DNA from: Parcubacteria group bacterium M6-OD1-3
GTDB lineage: Bacteria > Patescibacteriota > Minisyncoccia > Moranbacterales > UBA9337
Assembly (NCBI GenBank): GCA_003056165.1
Contig: LSNR01000019.1
Span: forward strand, 1-40,637
Direction: 5' to 3'
Length of the DNA: 40,637 bases
Shown here: one piece after another, positions 7,582-16,839 of the stretch
Layout: each line of letters begins with the position of its first letter
Position numbering within the stretch: position 1 is the stretch's first letter
Program-made: the position numbers and the translations under genes
Notes under the pieces: model-generated
The model's database searches: none
Told to the model about the DNA's origin: nothing
Seen by the model: only the letters and a program-made list of their open reading frames with translations

Positions 7582-9696
7582 ATGAATAACAATAAAAAAA
7601 AAGATTTGGAAAGAATGTTTAGTCCGCGAGAGGTGGCGGTTGTGGGAGCGACGGAAAAAGAGGGAAAGATTGGCAATATTATTGCTCGTAATCTTTTGGG
7701 ATTGGGTTATGAAGGAAAAATTTTTTTTGTTAATCCGAAACATAAAACACTTTTTAAGAAAAGAAGTTATAAATCTCTAACGGAAATTGATGATAAGATT
7801 GATTTGGCGATAATTGCCGTTCCGGCAAAATTTGTTAATCAAATTGTTGATGAAGCGAAAAATAAGGTGAAAAATTTTGTAGTAATTTCTGCCGGTTTTG
7901 CTGAGATGAATTTGGAGGGGAAAAAACGAGAAGAAGAATTATCAACAATGGCTGAAAAATATCAATTAAATATCTTAGGTCCAAATTGTCTGGGATTTAT
8001 CAATCCGAAAATAAAATTAAACGCATCTTTTGCTAGTGATTTGCCCAAGCAAGGTGGAATTTCTTTAATCTCTCAATCGGGAGCCTTGATGGTGGCAATG
8101 ATGGATAAGGCAAGACAAGAAAGTTTAAAATTTTCGCAAATTATTTCAGTTGGGAATAAAATGCAGTTGGATGAAGTCGCTTTATTAAAATATCTCGAAA
8201 GTGATCAAGACACTAAAGTGATAGCTATTTATTTAGAAGGAATAAAAAATGGTAAAGAGCTCGTGAAAACGGCGAAAAAAATTAATAAACCGATTATAAT
8301 TTTGAAAGCTGGAAGAAGTGAAAAAACTTTACAAGCTATCTCTTCTCATACTGGCTCCTTAGCCGGTAGTGATGAAATTGCTTCGATAGCCTTCGCTAAA
8401 GCGGGAATTTTGCGCGTGCAAAGCTTGGAAGAATTTTTTAATACGATAAAATTTATTTCCAATTATACTGACGAGAAAGATAATATTCGCGATTTTAAAA
8501 ATAGTGTGATTATTACAAATGCTGGTGGTCCGGGAGTTTTGGCAACGGATGTTTTTGCAGAAACAAGATTACAATTAGTTGATTTATCTTCGGAAACAAA
8601 AGATACTTTACAACAATTTTTGCCAATGGAAGCATCGGTGGAAAATCCAGTTGATTTATTAGGTGATGCTGATGAAAGTAGATATGAACAAGCTTTAAAG
8701 ATTTTATCCAACGAAAAAGAGTTGGATACTATTTTTTGTTTATTGACTGCTCAAGACCAAACACCGACGGAAAAAATTGCTCAAGTGTTGGTTAATTTTT
8801 CTAATGAGAATGATAAAAGAGTTATTCCTATTTTTATAGGTGCCGAAAAAATCAATAAGGCTGTAAATATTTTGGAAAAAAATAATTTACCAAATTTTTC
8901 TTTTCCAAAAATGGCAATTAAGGCGGTGGATAGAATCTATAATTGGCAAGAAAAAAGGAAAGAATTGCAATTAGATGAAGCTTCCGTTTCAGAAAAAAAT
9001 GTTGGTCAAGTTGAAGTTATTAGAAAGAGTCAGCAAATAATTAAAAACGCAATTAAAGAAAACAGAAAAGCATTATTGTTCGCGGAAGCGACGGAAGTAA
9101 TGAAAAATTATAATATTCCAACAGTTGATTTTGTAAATTTTGTCGATAAAAAATTATGGAATAATCTTTCTACCGCTAAATTGAAATTTCCAGTAGTGTT
9201 AAAAATTGATAGCGATAAAATTTTACACAAAACAGACCGACAGGGACTAATTTTAAATATTGATAATAAAAAAGAATTACGGCAAGCTGTCAAAAAAATG
9301 TGGACTAATTTTCCAGGTGAAAAACTTTTAGCTCAGTCGATGATTGTTTCGCAATCGGAATTAATTTTGGGATTAAAAAGAGACCCTATTTTCGGAGCGA
9401 CAATTGTTTTTGGTTTAGGCGGAATTTATACTGAAGTTTTTAAAATGGTTGATTTTATGTTATTGCCGTTGACAAGAAAAGAAATTAAAAGAAACATACT
9501 GCAAAGCAAAATCAATTTTCTATTCCAAAAAACTCGCGGAAAAATAATAGCGGATGTTGATGAAATGACGGATTTGATTTTTAACTTTTCTCGTTTGGCT
9601 GAAGATTTGCAACAAGTTAAAGAAATAGATATAAATCCCTTATTAATTAATAAAGAAGGTAAATTTCTGGCTGTCGATATAAAAATAATGATTTAA
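7582..9696 (+). CDS. ADP-forming acetate/acyl-CoA synthetase (alpha-beta fusion)
   Basis: 704 aa; CoA-binding MFSPREVAVVGATEKEGKIGNIIARNL, GPNCLGFINP, ISSHTGSLAGSDEIASIAFAKAGILR, C-terminal ATP-grasp FPVVLKIDSDKILHKTDRQGL, GATIVFGLGGIYTEVFKMV. Confidence 0.92.
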   Translation: MNNNKKKDLERMFSPREVAVVGATEKEGKIGNIIARNLLGLGYEGKIFFVNPKHKTLFKKRSYKSLTEIDDKIDLAIIAVPAKFVNQIVDEAKNKVKNFVVISAGFAEMNLEGKKREEELSTMAEKYQLNILGPNCLGFINPKIKLNASFASDLPKQGGISLISQSGALMVAMMDKARQESLKFSQIISVGNKMQLDEVALLKYLESDQDTKVIAIYLEGIKNGKELVKTAKKINKPIIILKAGRSEKTLQAISSHTGSLAGSDEIASIAFAKAGILRVQSLEEFFNTIKFISNYTDEKDNIRDFKNSVIITNAGGPGVLATDVFAETRLQLVDLSSETKDTLQQFLPMEASVENPVDLLGDADESRYEQALKILSNEKELDTIFCLLTAQDQTPTEKIAQVLVNFSNENDKRVIPIFIGAEKINKAVNILEKNNLPNFSFPKMAIKAVDRIYNWQEKRKELQLDEASVSEKNVGQVEVIRKSQQIIKNAIKENRKALLFAEATEVMKNYNIPTVDFVNFVDKKLWNNLSTAKLKFPVVLKIDSDKILHKTDRQGLILNIDNKKELRQAVKKMWTNFPGEKLLAQSMIVSQSELILGLKRDPIFGATIVFGLGGIYTEVFKMVDFMLLPLTRKEIKRNILQSKINFLFQKTRGKIIADVDEMTDLIFNFSRLAEDLQQVKEIDINPLLINKEGKFLAVDIKIMI

Positions 9697-9727
9697 TCTG
9701 GCACTTTAAATTTTTGGAAAACAATTT

Positions 9728-10939
9728 ATGATTATAATTATTCACTATAATGAAATAGGACTTAAAGGTGGAAACCGTGATTGGTTTGAAAAAAAATTGG
9801 TTCAAATTATAAGAGAAAAAATGCGAAAAGATGGTTTTGTTGATTTTGAAGTGCGAAGAATTATTGGGAGAATTTTGTTGAAAATTGTGGACCAAGAATT
9901 AGGAATCAAAAAAGATTTTGAAGAGTTATTAAAAAAAACTGTTGATAAAGTTGAAGCGATATTAAAAAATACCTTTGGAATTGCAAATTTTTCTTTTGCT
10001 AAAGAGGTTTCGCAAGATATTGAAATTTTGAAGAAAGAATGTTGGAAATTATTAAAAAACAAAAAATTTAAAACTTTTCGCATTACGACACAACGGTCAA
10101 ATAAAAAATTTCCAATGACTTCGGAAGAAATTAATCGGGAAATTGGCGGTTATATTTTTGAAAAATTGGAAAAGAAAAATTTAAAACCCAGTGTCAGTTT
10201 GAAAAATTCTGATATAGAATGTTTTATTGAAATAGTTAATAAAACAGCTTTTATTTTTATGAAAAAGATAAAAGGACCGAATGGAATGCCAGTGGGAACT
10301 GGCGGAAAAGCATTGGCAATGCTTTCGGGAGGTATTGATTCGCCAGTAGCTGGTTATTATGGCTTAAAAAGAGGCGTGGATGTTGATTTTATACATTTTC
10401 ACTCATTACCATATACATCTACGGCTTCTAATGAAAAAGTGGAGGCATTGGCAAAAAAACTTTTAAAATTTCAACTAAAGGCTAAAATATTTATGGTACC
10501 TTTTGCGAAAATTCAGCAAGATATTGTGATGAATTGTCCGGAAAAATTGCGAGTAATAATGTATCGGCGTTTAATGTTAAAAATTGCCGAGAAAATTGCT
10601 CAAGAAAAAAAATATTTAGCACTATATAGTGGGGAATCAGTGGCACAAGTTGCCTCTCAGACTTTGGAAAATATTCTATCTACCAATGATGCTATTTCAA
10701 TAACAGTTTTGCGTCCATTGTGCGGATTTGATAAAGCGGAAATTATAGAAAAGGCTCAAGAAATTGATACTTATGATATTTCCATTTTGCCTCATGAGGA
10801 TTGTTGTACGCGATTTGTTCCTAAGCATCCGGAAACTCGTGCGAAATTGAAAGATGTTAGAGAGGCTGAAAAAAATCTTGATACTGAGAAAATAATTCAA
10901 GAAGCTATTGAAAAAATGGAAATTATAAAGATTTCTTAA
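9728..10939 (+). CDS. thiI: tRNA 4-thiouridine sulfurtransferase ThiI without C-terminal rhodanese domain
   Basis: THUMP-like N-terminus, PP-loop MLSGGIDSPVAGYYGLKRG, FIHFHSLPYTS, ESVAQVASQTLENI, HEDCCTRFVPKHPET. Confidence 0.93.
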   Translation: MIIIIHYNEIGLKGGNRDWFEKKLVQIIREKMRKDGFVDFEVRRIIGRILLKIVDQELGIKKDFEELLKKTVDKVEAILKNTFGIANFSFAKEVSQDIEILKKECWKLLKNKKFKTFRITTQRSNKKFPMTSEEINREIGGYIFEKLEKKNLKPSVSLKNSDIECFIEIVNKTAFIFMKKIKGPNGMPVGTGGKALAMLSGGIDSPVAGYYGLKRGVDVDFIHFHSLPYTSTASNEKVEALAKKLLKFQLKAKIFMVPFAKIQQDIVMNCPEKLRVIMYRRLMLKIAEKIAQEKKYLALYSGESVAQVASQTLENILSTNDAISITVLRPLCGFDKAEIIEKAQEIDTYDISILPHEDCCTRFVPKHPETRAKLKDVREAEKNLDTEKIIQEAIEKMEIIKIS

Positions 10940-11104
10940 AAAAAGATAATTTTAGCAATCGTATTTTTCAAATCTAAAATTAATTATAAATATCACATCT
11001 CAAAAATGAGTTTTAGAATTTAATCTGTTAGAAATGAATTTTATTTAGGTGGATAAAATTTATTGGTTGAATTCTATTTACTGATAGATGGAAAATATAA
11101 ACTT

Positions 11105-11590
11105 ATGAAAATTTTAGGAATTGACCCTGGAACAGCCACAACTGGTTGGGCGATTTTGGAGGAAAAAAAAGGTGAAATTATGCCGATAGCTTACGGACAC
11201 ATTTCTACATCTCCCGATGATTCGACTAGTATGAGATTAAAGGAGGTGGCTGATGATATTGAAAAAATAATTCAAGATTACAAACCGCAAGAGAGTGCCA
11301 TAGAAGATATTTTCTTTTTTAAAAATGTTAAAACGGCTGTAAAGGTTAGCCAGTCGCGCGGAGCAATGCTTTTAACTTTGGAAAAAATGAGTGTAAAAAT
11401 TTTTGAATATACTCCACTACAGGTAAAGCAAGCGATTACCGGTTATGGTCGGGCGGAAAAAATGCAGGTACAGCTTATGGTGAAAAATATTTTAAATCTT
11501 AAGCAAATTCCCAAACCGGATGATACCGCCGACGCAATTGCCATTGCCTTATGTCATTTGCAGAGTAGAAAATTGCTTAATTTATGTTGA
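11105..11590 (+). CDS. ruvC: Holliday junction resolvase RuvC
   Basis: MKILGIDPGTATTGWAIL, AIEDIFFFKNVKTAVKVSQSRGAMLL, KQAITGYGRAEKMQVQ, DDTADAIAIALCH. Start moved from 11063 to ATG at 11105. Confidence 0.95.
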   Translation: MKILGIDPGTATTGWAILEEKKGEIMPIAYGHISTSPDDSTSMRLKEVADDIEKIIQDYKPQESAIEDIFFFKNVKTAVKVSQSRGAMLLTLEKMSVKIFEYTPLQVKQAITGYGRAEKMQVQLMVKNILNLKQIPKPDDTADAIAIALCHLQSRKLLNLC

Positions 11591-11615
11591 CTTTATGAGA
11601 AAAAGAGAATATTAT
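11587..11615 (+). promoter_or_regulatory. Predicted promoter of the 7TM/ATP-grasp cluster
   Basis: TTGACT (11587-11592), 17-nt spacer, TATTAT (11610-11615). Confidence 0.5.
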
Positions 11616-11756
11616 AAAAAATCAATATTTGGTGCTATAATAAAAATATTGAAGAGGAGGTGTTTTTAATTTTTTTTAGTTAGTAAGATCGTTTTCGGAT
11701 AAATTTTTTTCAATTTTTTTCAAAAGAATTTATGTGAGAATAGTTTATTTTTTCTT

Positions 11757-12425
11757 ATGTTTAATTATTTGACAATTGATTACTTTGTTTCACAAGGTGT
11801 TCCTCAGGAAAGTATCTTGCTTATTTTAATGTTGCCAATTGTAGTAACATTGATAGCTTTTTTCCGTCAAGTTTTTGGTATCAAATCTTTTGGTATTTAC
11901 ACACCATCAATTACTACCTTTGCTTTCTTAGTAATGGCTGGTGAAGCTGGTTCAAAGGGAATAAAATATGGAGTAGCTATTTTTATCAGCGTTATTCTGG
12001 TTGGAATGGCAACTCGTTATATTCTTAAAAAATTTAGATTGCTGTATCTTCCTCGAGTGGCAATTACATTAAGTGTAGTGGCATTTTCGATTTTAGCGGT
12101 ATTGGTTTTAGGAGGTTCAATGCAGAGGACAGGATTAGCTTCAGTTCCTATCTTCCCTCTTTTAATTATGATTACTATTGTAGAAAAATTTGTGTCTGCT
12201 CAAATTCAAAAAGGAAATAGAACAGCTTTTATTCTGGCAACAGAAACACTATTCATATCTCTGGTCGGATATTTTATTATAAGTTGGAATGTGGTAATAG
12301 TTACTGTTTTAGCTCATCCATGGATTGTATTATTAACAATTCCAATCAATATATTTTTAGGCAAATGGACAGGTTTGCGTGTTTTGGAATATTGGAGGTT
12401 TAAAGATGTTTTAAAAAAAATGTAG
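11757..12425 (+). CDS. 7TM membrane protein (7TM domain normally fused to an inactive transglutaminase)
   Basis: 222 aa; ILMLPIVVTLIAFFRQVFGIKSFGIYTPSITTFAFL...GIKYG and following helices fit the 7TM_transglut type; next to ATP-grasp/RimB fusion. Confidence 0.75.
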   Translation: MFNYLTIDYFVSQGVPQESILLILMLPIVVTLIAFFRQVFGIKSFGIYTPSITTFAFLVMAGEAGSKGIKYGVAIFISVILVGMATRYILKKFRLLYLPRVAITLSVVAFSILAVLVLGGSMQRTGLASVPIFPLLIMITIVEKFVSAQIQKGNRTAFILATETLFISLVGYFIISWNVVIVTVLAHPWIVLLTIPINIFLGKWTGLRVLEYWRFKDVLKKM

Positions 12426-12463
12426 ATAGCCTCTTTAAAATTAACAGTTAAGATTTCAAAATA

Positions 12464-13864
12464 ATGCTTGATTATTTAAAAAATAGAAAAAAAATATTGG
12501 GAATGAATTCCCGATATTTGCAATATATTCGTCCCAACAATCTCAAAAGAGCAATTAAGATTGCAGATGATAAATTATTGAGCAAAAAAGTTTTGCAAAA
12601 AAATAAAATTCCAGTACCGAAATTAATTGCCAAAATTACCAGCCATGAGGAACTGGAAAATTTTAATTGGGACAAATTACCAAATAGTTTTGCATTAAAA
12701 CCAAATAAGGGTTTAGGCGGAGCGGGAATTGTGGTTGTTTTTGGAAGAAAGAAAAATAGGGAAGATGCTTGGGTTAAAGCGGATAGAAAAATTGTGACCA
12801 TAGAGGATCTCAAAAGTCATATCAGAAATATTTTAGATGGAAATTTTTCACTTTCTGGTGTTCCAGATATTGCTTTTTTTGAAGAAAGATTGACATTATT
12901 GAAGCTTTTTAAGCCATATGCTTTTAGGGGAATTCCAGATATTCGTGTAATCGTTTATAATCGAGTACCGATAATGGCTATGTTACGGTTACCTACAAAA
13001 GAATCACGAGGAAAGGCTAATCTTCAGCAGGGTGGAATTGGTGTTGGAATTGATTTGGCTACTGGCATAACGACGACAGCAGTCCAAGGGAAAAAATCAA
13101 AAATTATTGAAGATATACCTGATACGCGACTTAGTGTTTCCGGACTTAAAATTCCTTTTTGGCGAGAAATTTTAGAATTAGCAATAAGCACACAAGATGT
13201 TTCCGGCTTGGGATTTTTAGGTGCAGATGTAGCTATAGACAAAGAGCGTGGCCCAGTTTTTCTAGAGCTTAATGCGCGCGCAGGATTGTCAATTCAAATT
13301 GCTAATTTGGCTGGATTGCAAGAACGAATGGAAAGGGTGGATGGATTGAAAATTAAAACAATAAAGCGTGGTGTGAATGTGGGAATGGATTTATTTGGTG
13401 GAGATATTGAGGAAGAAGTGGAAGAAATTTCCGGTAAAAAAGTGATTGGTTTTAAAGAGACGGTAAAATTAGTTGGGCGAAATGGAAAAGAATTGGAAGT
13501 TAATGCTAAAATTGATACTGGGGCATATACTTCGTCGATAGATGAAGAATTGGCAAAAAAATTAGGATTTGAAAAAACGATGGATAAATTTAATGCTATT
13601 GGAAAAACTTATGAAGAATTAAAAGATTTGGATAGAAATGAACGGTGGCGAATATATAGAAATATTCCTAATTTAGCGTCAACAGTTATGGTTAGTTCTT
13701 CGCACGGAACAACATATCGACCAATAATAAAATTAAATTTTGTTATGGATGGACTTCCGGTGATTGCCAAGATGACGGTCATTGACCGTTCTCATTTAAA
13801 ACATCAAGTAATTATCGGGCGAAGAAATTTGAGTAAATTTATGATTGATGTCAGCAAAATATAA
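12464..13864 (+). CDS. ATP-grasp ligase fused to a RimB-like (ATP-dependent zinc protease/retropepsin-like) domain
   Basis: 466 aa; N-terminal ATP-grasp LPNSFALKPNKGLGGAGIVVVFG, GPVFLELNARAGLSIQIANLAG; C-terminal VNAKIDTGAYTSSIDEELAKKLG, HQVIIGRRNLSKFMIDVSK. Confidence 0.88.
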   Translation: MLDYLKNRKKILGMNSRYLQYIRPNNLKRAIKIADDKLLSKKVLQKNKIPVPKLIAKITSHEELENFNWDKLPNSFALKPNKGLGGAGIVVVFGRKKNREDAWVKADRKIVTIEDLKSHIRNILDGNFSLSGVPDIAFFEERLTLLKLFKPYAFRGIPDIRVIVYNRVPIMAMLRLPTKESRGKANLQQGGIGVGIDLATGITTTAVQGKKSKIIEDIPDTRLSVSGLKIPFWREILELAISTQDVSGLGFLGADVAIDKERGPVFLELNARAGLSIQIANLAGLQERMERVDGLKIKTIKRGVNVGMDLFGGDIEEEVEEISGKKVIGFKETVKLVGRNGKELEVNAKIDTGAYTSSIDEELAKKLGFEKTMDKFNAIGKTYEELKDLDRNERWRIYRNIPNLASTVMVSSSHGTTYRPIIKLNFVMDGLPVIAKMTVIDRSHLKHQVIIGRRNLSKFMIDVSKI

Positions 13865-13954
13865 AGATTAAATATTTAATTAAAGATTAATTTCCAAAAA
13901 GATGATTTGTGTACATATGTCTCAGTGTGCATTAAGTTGTCTATTAAAAATAGT

Positions 13955-14812
13955 ATGAATTTTTTTTGTATTTCTACTAAAAAACAAAAAATAACTAGAG
14001 GGTTGCTAAAAAAATCAGCTGAAGAACGAGGTCTGAAATTTATCAATATTGATGTTAATAATTTTGATACTTTAGATAAAAAATATCAGAACAATGAGGG
14101 TGTTTTGTATCGAATAACCTCTGGAGAGTTGGCAAAAAACATTGAACTTTTTTTGTTGCAAAAAAATAATCTGGAAACTTTTTATAAAACTAATAAGCGA
14201 GCGTTTTTTAATGCTTTGGATATTCCATTACAAAAATTTTATAACATTTCAATGCCAAAAACAGTAACTATTCTTAGTGATAATTATGAAACATTAAAAG
14301 CAATCGTTGAAGAAGTCGGTGGATTTCCAGTTATTTTGAAAGTAACCGGTTTAAGTCATGGGGCGGGAGTAATGAAGATGAATTCTATGGAATCACTTAT
14401 TTCTGTAATTGGTTTTTTAAAAAAAAACGGAGCGACAAGAATGGTTTTGCGAGAGTATATTGATTCTTATAGGCATGCTCGTTTGGTAGTGCTGGGTGAT
14501 AAGGTTGTGGACAGTATTGAATATATTGTTCCAGAAAATGACTTTAGGACCAATGCTGGAAAACCGCAGGTTAAGGCGGAAAAATTTTCCGATGATTTTG
14601 AAAAAATAGCTATTGAAGCCATTAAAATTATTGACTTAGAATTTGGTGGGGTGGATATATTAATTGGAAAAGATAGTAGTCCGTATTTGGCTGAAGTTAA
14701 TTTTCCCTGCTATTTTCCTAGAAATCAATTAACTACAGGTGTGGATATTTCCGGAATGATGGTTGAGTATTTAGTTGATAAATTTAATAAAAAAAATGAA
14801 AAAGACACTTAA
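13955..14812 (+). CDS. RimK-like ATP-grasp ligase
   Basis: MNFFCISTKKQKITRGLLKKSAEERG..., FPVILKVTGLSHGAGVMKMNSMESL, LREYIDSYRHARLVVLGDKVV, PYLAEVNFPCYFPRN. ORF track starts at TTG 13907; ATG 13955 preferred. Confidence 0.85.
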   Translation: MNFFCISTKKQKITRGLLKKSAEERGLKFINIDVNNFDTLDKKYQNNEGVLYRITSGELAKNIELFLLQKNNLETFYKTNKRAFFNALDIPLQKFYNISMPKTVTILSDNYETLKAIVEEVGGFPVILKVTGLSHGAGVMKMNSMESLISVIGFLKKNGATRMVLREYIDSYRHARLVVLGDKVVDSIEYIVPENDFRTNAGKPQVKAEKFSDDFEKIAIEAIKIIDLEFGGVDILIGKDSSPYLAEVNFPCYFPRNQLTTGVDISGMMVEYLVDKFNKKNEKDT

Positions 14813-15740
14813 AAATAAAATAATCTTGGAAATCAAAAAAGCCGCACAAAAAAAAGGGGTTGATTTTGAATTTATTTATCGGACATATTATTATTTAATG
14901 AAAGCTGACAAGAAGATACTGTTTACGGAAAGTATGCCTGAAACTACTAGTGCAATTAGTTATCGCTTGACTGAGAATAAATTTCTAATGAATGTGTTTT
15001 TGAAGAGATGGAGATTTCCTGTACAGGTAATGGAGCGTTATTCAAGTATAGAACAAGCAATTTCTTTTTTGAAAAAATATAAAAAAATCGTTGTTAAACC
15101 GGAGCGAGGAATGCATGGCAAAGGAATAACTGTCGGACTAACGAATGAAAAAGACTTACCTTTGGCAATTGCTTTTGCTCAAAAAAACGATGTTTATCAA
15201 AAAGTTATTTTGGAAGAGTTTAATCAGGGCGATGATTATAGAGTATTGGTTATTGGCAAGAAAAAAGTTTTTGTTTCTAAAAAAGAACCGGTTTTTGTGG
15301 TTGGAAACGGTAAAGATAAAATAATTGATCTATTGCAAAAGCGAAATAAAAATCTAATAAAGAGATATCAAGCGGAAAGAGATGATATTATGGAAAAATG
15401 TTTGCAAGAGCAATGTTTATCTTTTTCTGATGTTCTTGAAAATGGTCAAAAAATATATTTGAAAAAAACTGCTAACATAAAAAGTGGCGGAACGCCAACT
15501 GATTATACTGATAAAATTTCTCCCAAAATTAAAAGTGTCGTAATAGAGATTGCTAATAAATTAGAAATGGATGTAGCTGGCTTTGATATAATGACTGAAG
15601 ATATTTCCAGTGAAGATTTTGAAATTATTGAGATAAATGCTTATCCTGGACTGTTGTTGCATATTTATCCCGTCAAAGGAAAATCTTACAATGTTGCTGA
15701 TGAAATTGTAAAGTATTTTTTCTTTTCTAATAAATTTTAA
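14796..15740 (+). CDS. CphA/GshAB-like ATP-grasp ligase (stand-alone)
   Basis: KIVVKPERGMHGKGITVGL, FVVGNGKDKIIDLLQKRN, LKKTANIKSGGTPTDYTDKISPKIKSVVIEIANKLEMDVAGFDIM, FEIIEINAYPGLLLH. Starts inside the upstream gene (14810-14812 stop); ATG 14796 preferred to TTG 14775. Confidence 0.85.
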   Translation: MKKTLKNKIILEIKKAAQKKGVDFEFIYRTYYYLMKADKKILFTESMPETTSAISYRLTENKFLMNVFLKRWRFPVQVMERYSSIEQAISFLKKYKKIVVKPERGMHGKGITVGLTNEKDLPLAIAFAQKNDVYQKVILEEFNQGDDYRVLVIGKKKVFVSKKEPVFVVGNGKDKIIDLLQKRNKNLIKRYQAERDDIMEKCLQEQCLSFSDVLENGQKIYLKKTANIKSGGTPTDYTDKISPKIKSVVIEIANKLEMDVAGFDIMTEDISSEDFEIIEINAYPGLLLHIYPVKGKSYNVADEIVKYFFFSNKF

Positions 15741-15764
15741 AATAGACTTCTTGTAAAACTATCG

Positions 15765-15794
15765 TTTACTGCAATTTATTATTTTTGGTAAAAT
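15765..15794 (+). promoter_or_regulatory. Possible internal promoter upstream of the third RimK-like gene
   Basis: TTTACT (15765-15770), 18-nt spacer, TAAAAT (15789-15794). Confidence 0.35.
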
Positions 15795-15805
15795 TTATTT
15801 CAAAC

Positions 15806-15900
15806 TTTCTTACATTAGCTAAGGCTAAAGTTTCAAAAGTTATTCAATCAATTTTACTCAAAACTAGTAAATTTCGTAACAAAGCTAGTTTTGTAAGAAA
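15806..15900 (+). promoter_or_regulatory. Candidate structured 5' leader (three-way-junction-like)
   Basis: Outer stem TTTCTTACA (15806-15814)/TGTAAGAAA (15892-15900); hairpin TTAGC/GCTAA (15815-15828); hairpin AAACTAG/CTAGTTT (15861-15891). Confidence 0.4.
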
Positions 15901-15915
15901 TCTAATATAAATATA

Positions 15916-16809
15916 ATGAAAAAATTGTGGATTATTACATTTGGTGAGTGTTTTAGATTAAACAGGCTTAAGGAAGCATGTGAAAAAAGAAATGTAGAGT
16001 TGGAGGTTATAAAAACCTATAATGTGCATATTACAAATAATCAAGTAATCTCTGATGGAAAAAAAATTAATTTTAAAAAAGGTGATATTGTTTGGACAAT
16101 TTCCAACAATGCGGCAGCACATCACTTGATTCGTTATTTGACAGCAAGGTTTAAAAAGGAGATAAAGTTTATTTGGACAAATACTGGAGCAATAAATTAT
16201 GCAGATAAATTTTATGGGAACAGTTTTTTTACTTCAATGAATATTCCAACTCCGAAAACTGTTTTTATAAACACATTTAAAGATTATAAATTAGATAATT
16301 TAGCAAAATATGTTGGGGGATTTTCTTGTGTAGTTAAGGCTAATATTGGTTCAATGGGGAATGGTGTAGAAATAGTTAGTTCAACTAGTGATGTTAAAGA
16401 ATTTATTAAAAAAAAGATGGAGGCACAAGTAGATGTACCTTTTCGCAGAAGTTCTTTTATTTTGCAAGAATTTATCAAAGAGTCAGCGGGAACCGATTTT
16501 AGAGTCTTGGTTTTAAGGGGAAAAATTCTGGGTGGAATTAGGAGAAAATCTGTTAATGGCGATTTTCGTGCCAATGTTTCTTTGGGTGGTAAAGCGGAAA
16601 TTGTGGAAGTGGACAAAGAGATGAAAAAAATGGCGAAGAAAATTATGAAAGAGGGAGATATTTTTTACGCCGGAATTGATTTTATAAAAAGCAAGCGCGG
16701 TTATCTCGCTTTGGAAATAAATACTTCCGCTCAATTTAAAGGGTTTGAAAAAGCCACCGGCGTAAATGTTGCTGGAAAAATAGTGGATGCGTTGATGGAG
16801 AATGTATAG
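15916..16809 (+). CDS. RimK-like ATP-grasp ligase
   Basis: 297 aa; GGFSCVVKANIGSMGNGVEIV, LQEFIKESAGTDFRVLVLRGKILGGIRRKSVNGDFRANVSLGG, YLALEINTSAQFKGFEKATGVNVAGKIVDALM. Confidence 0.9.
   Translation: MKKLWIITFGECFRLNRLKEACEKRNVELEVIKTYNVHITNNQVISDGKKINFKKGDIVWTISNNAAAHHLIRYLTARFKKEIKFIWTNTGAINYADKFYGNSFFTSMNIPTPKTVFINTFKDYKLDNLAKYVGGFSCVVKANIGSMGNGVEIVSSTSDVKEFIKKKMEAQVDVPFRRSSFILQEFIKESAGTDFRVLVLRGKILGGIRRKSVNGDFRANVSLGGKAEIVEVDKEMKKMAKKIMKEGDIFYAGIDFIKSKRGYLALEINTSAQFKGFEKATGVNVAGKIVDALMENV
16760..16797 (+). repeat. 38-bp direct repeat, copy 1 (inside ATP-grasp C-terminus)
   Basis: GCGTAAATGTTGCTGGAAAAATAGTGGATGCGTTGATG, identical to 18249-18286. Confidence 0.97.
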
Positions 16810-16839
16810 ATAATTATTTTTTTAAAAATTGATAAAATT

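Noticed and set aside
12472-12813. 113-aa minus-strand ORF within the ATP-grasp/RimB-like fusion
   Set aside because: Shadow ORF of a strongly supported gene.
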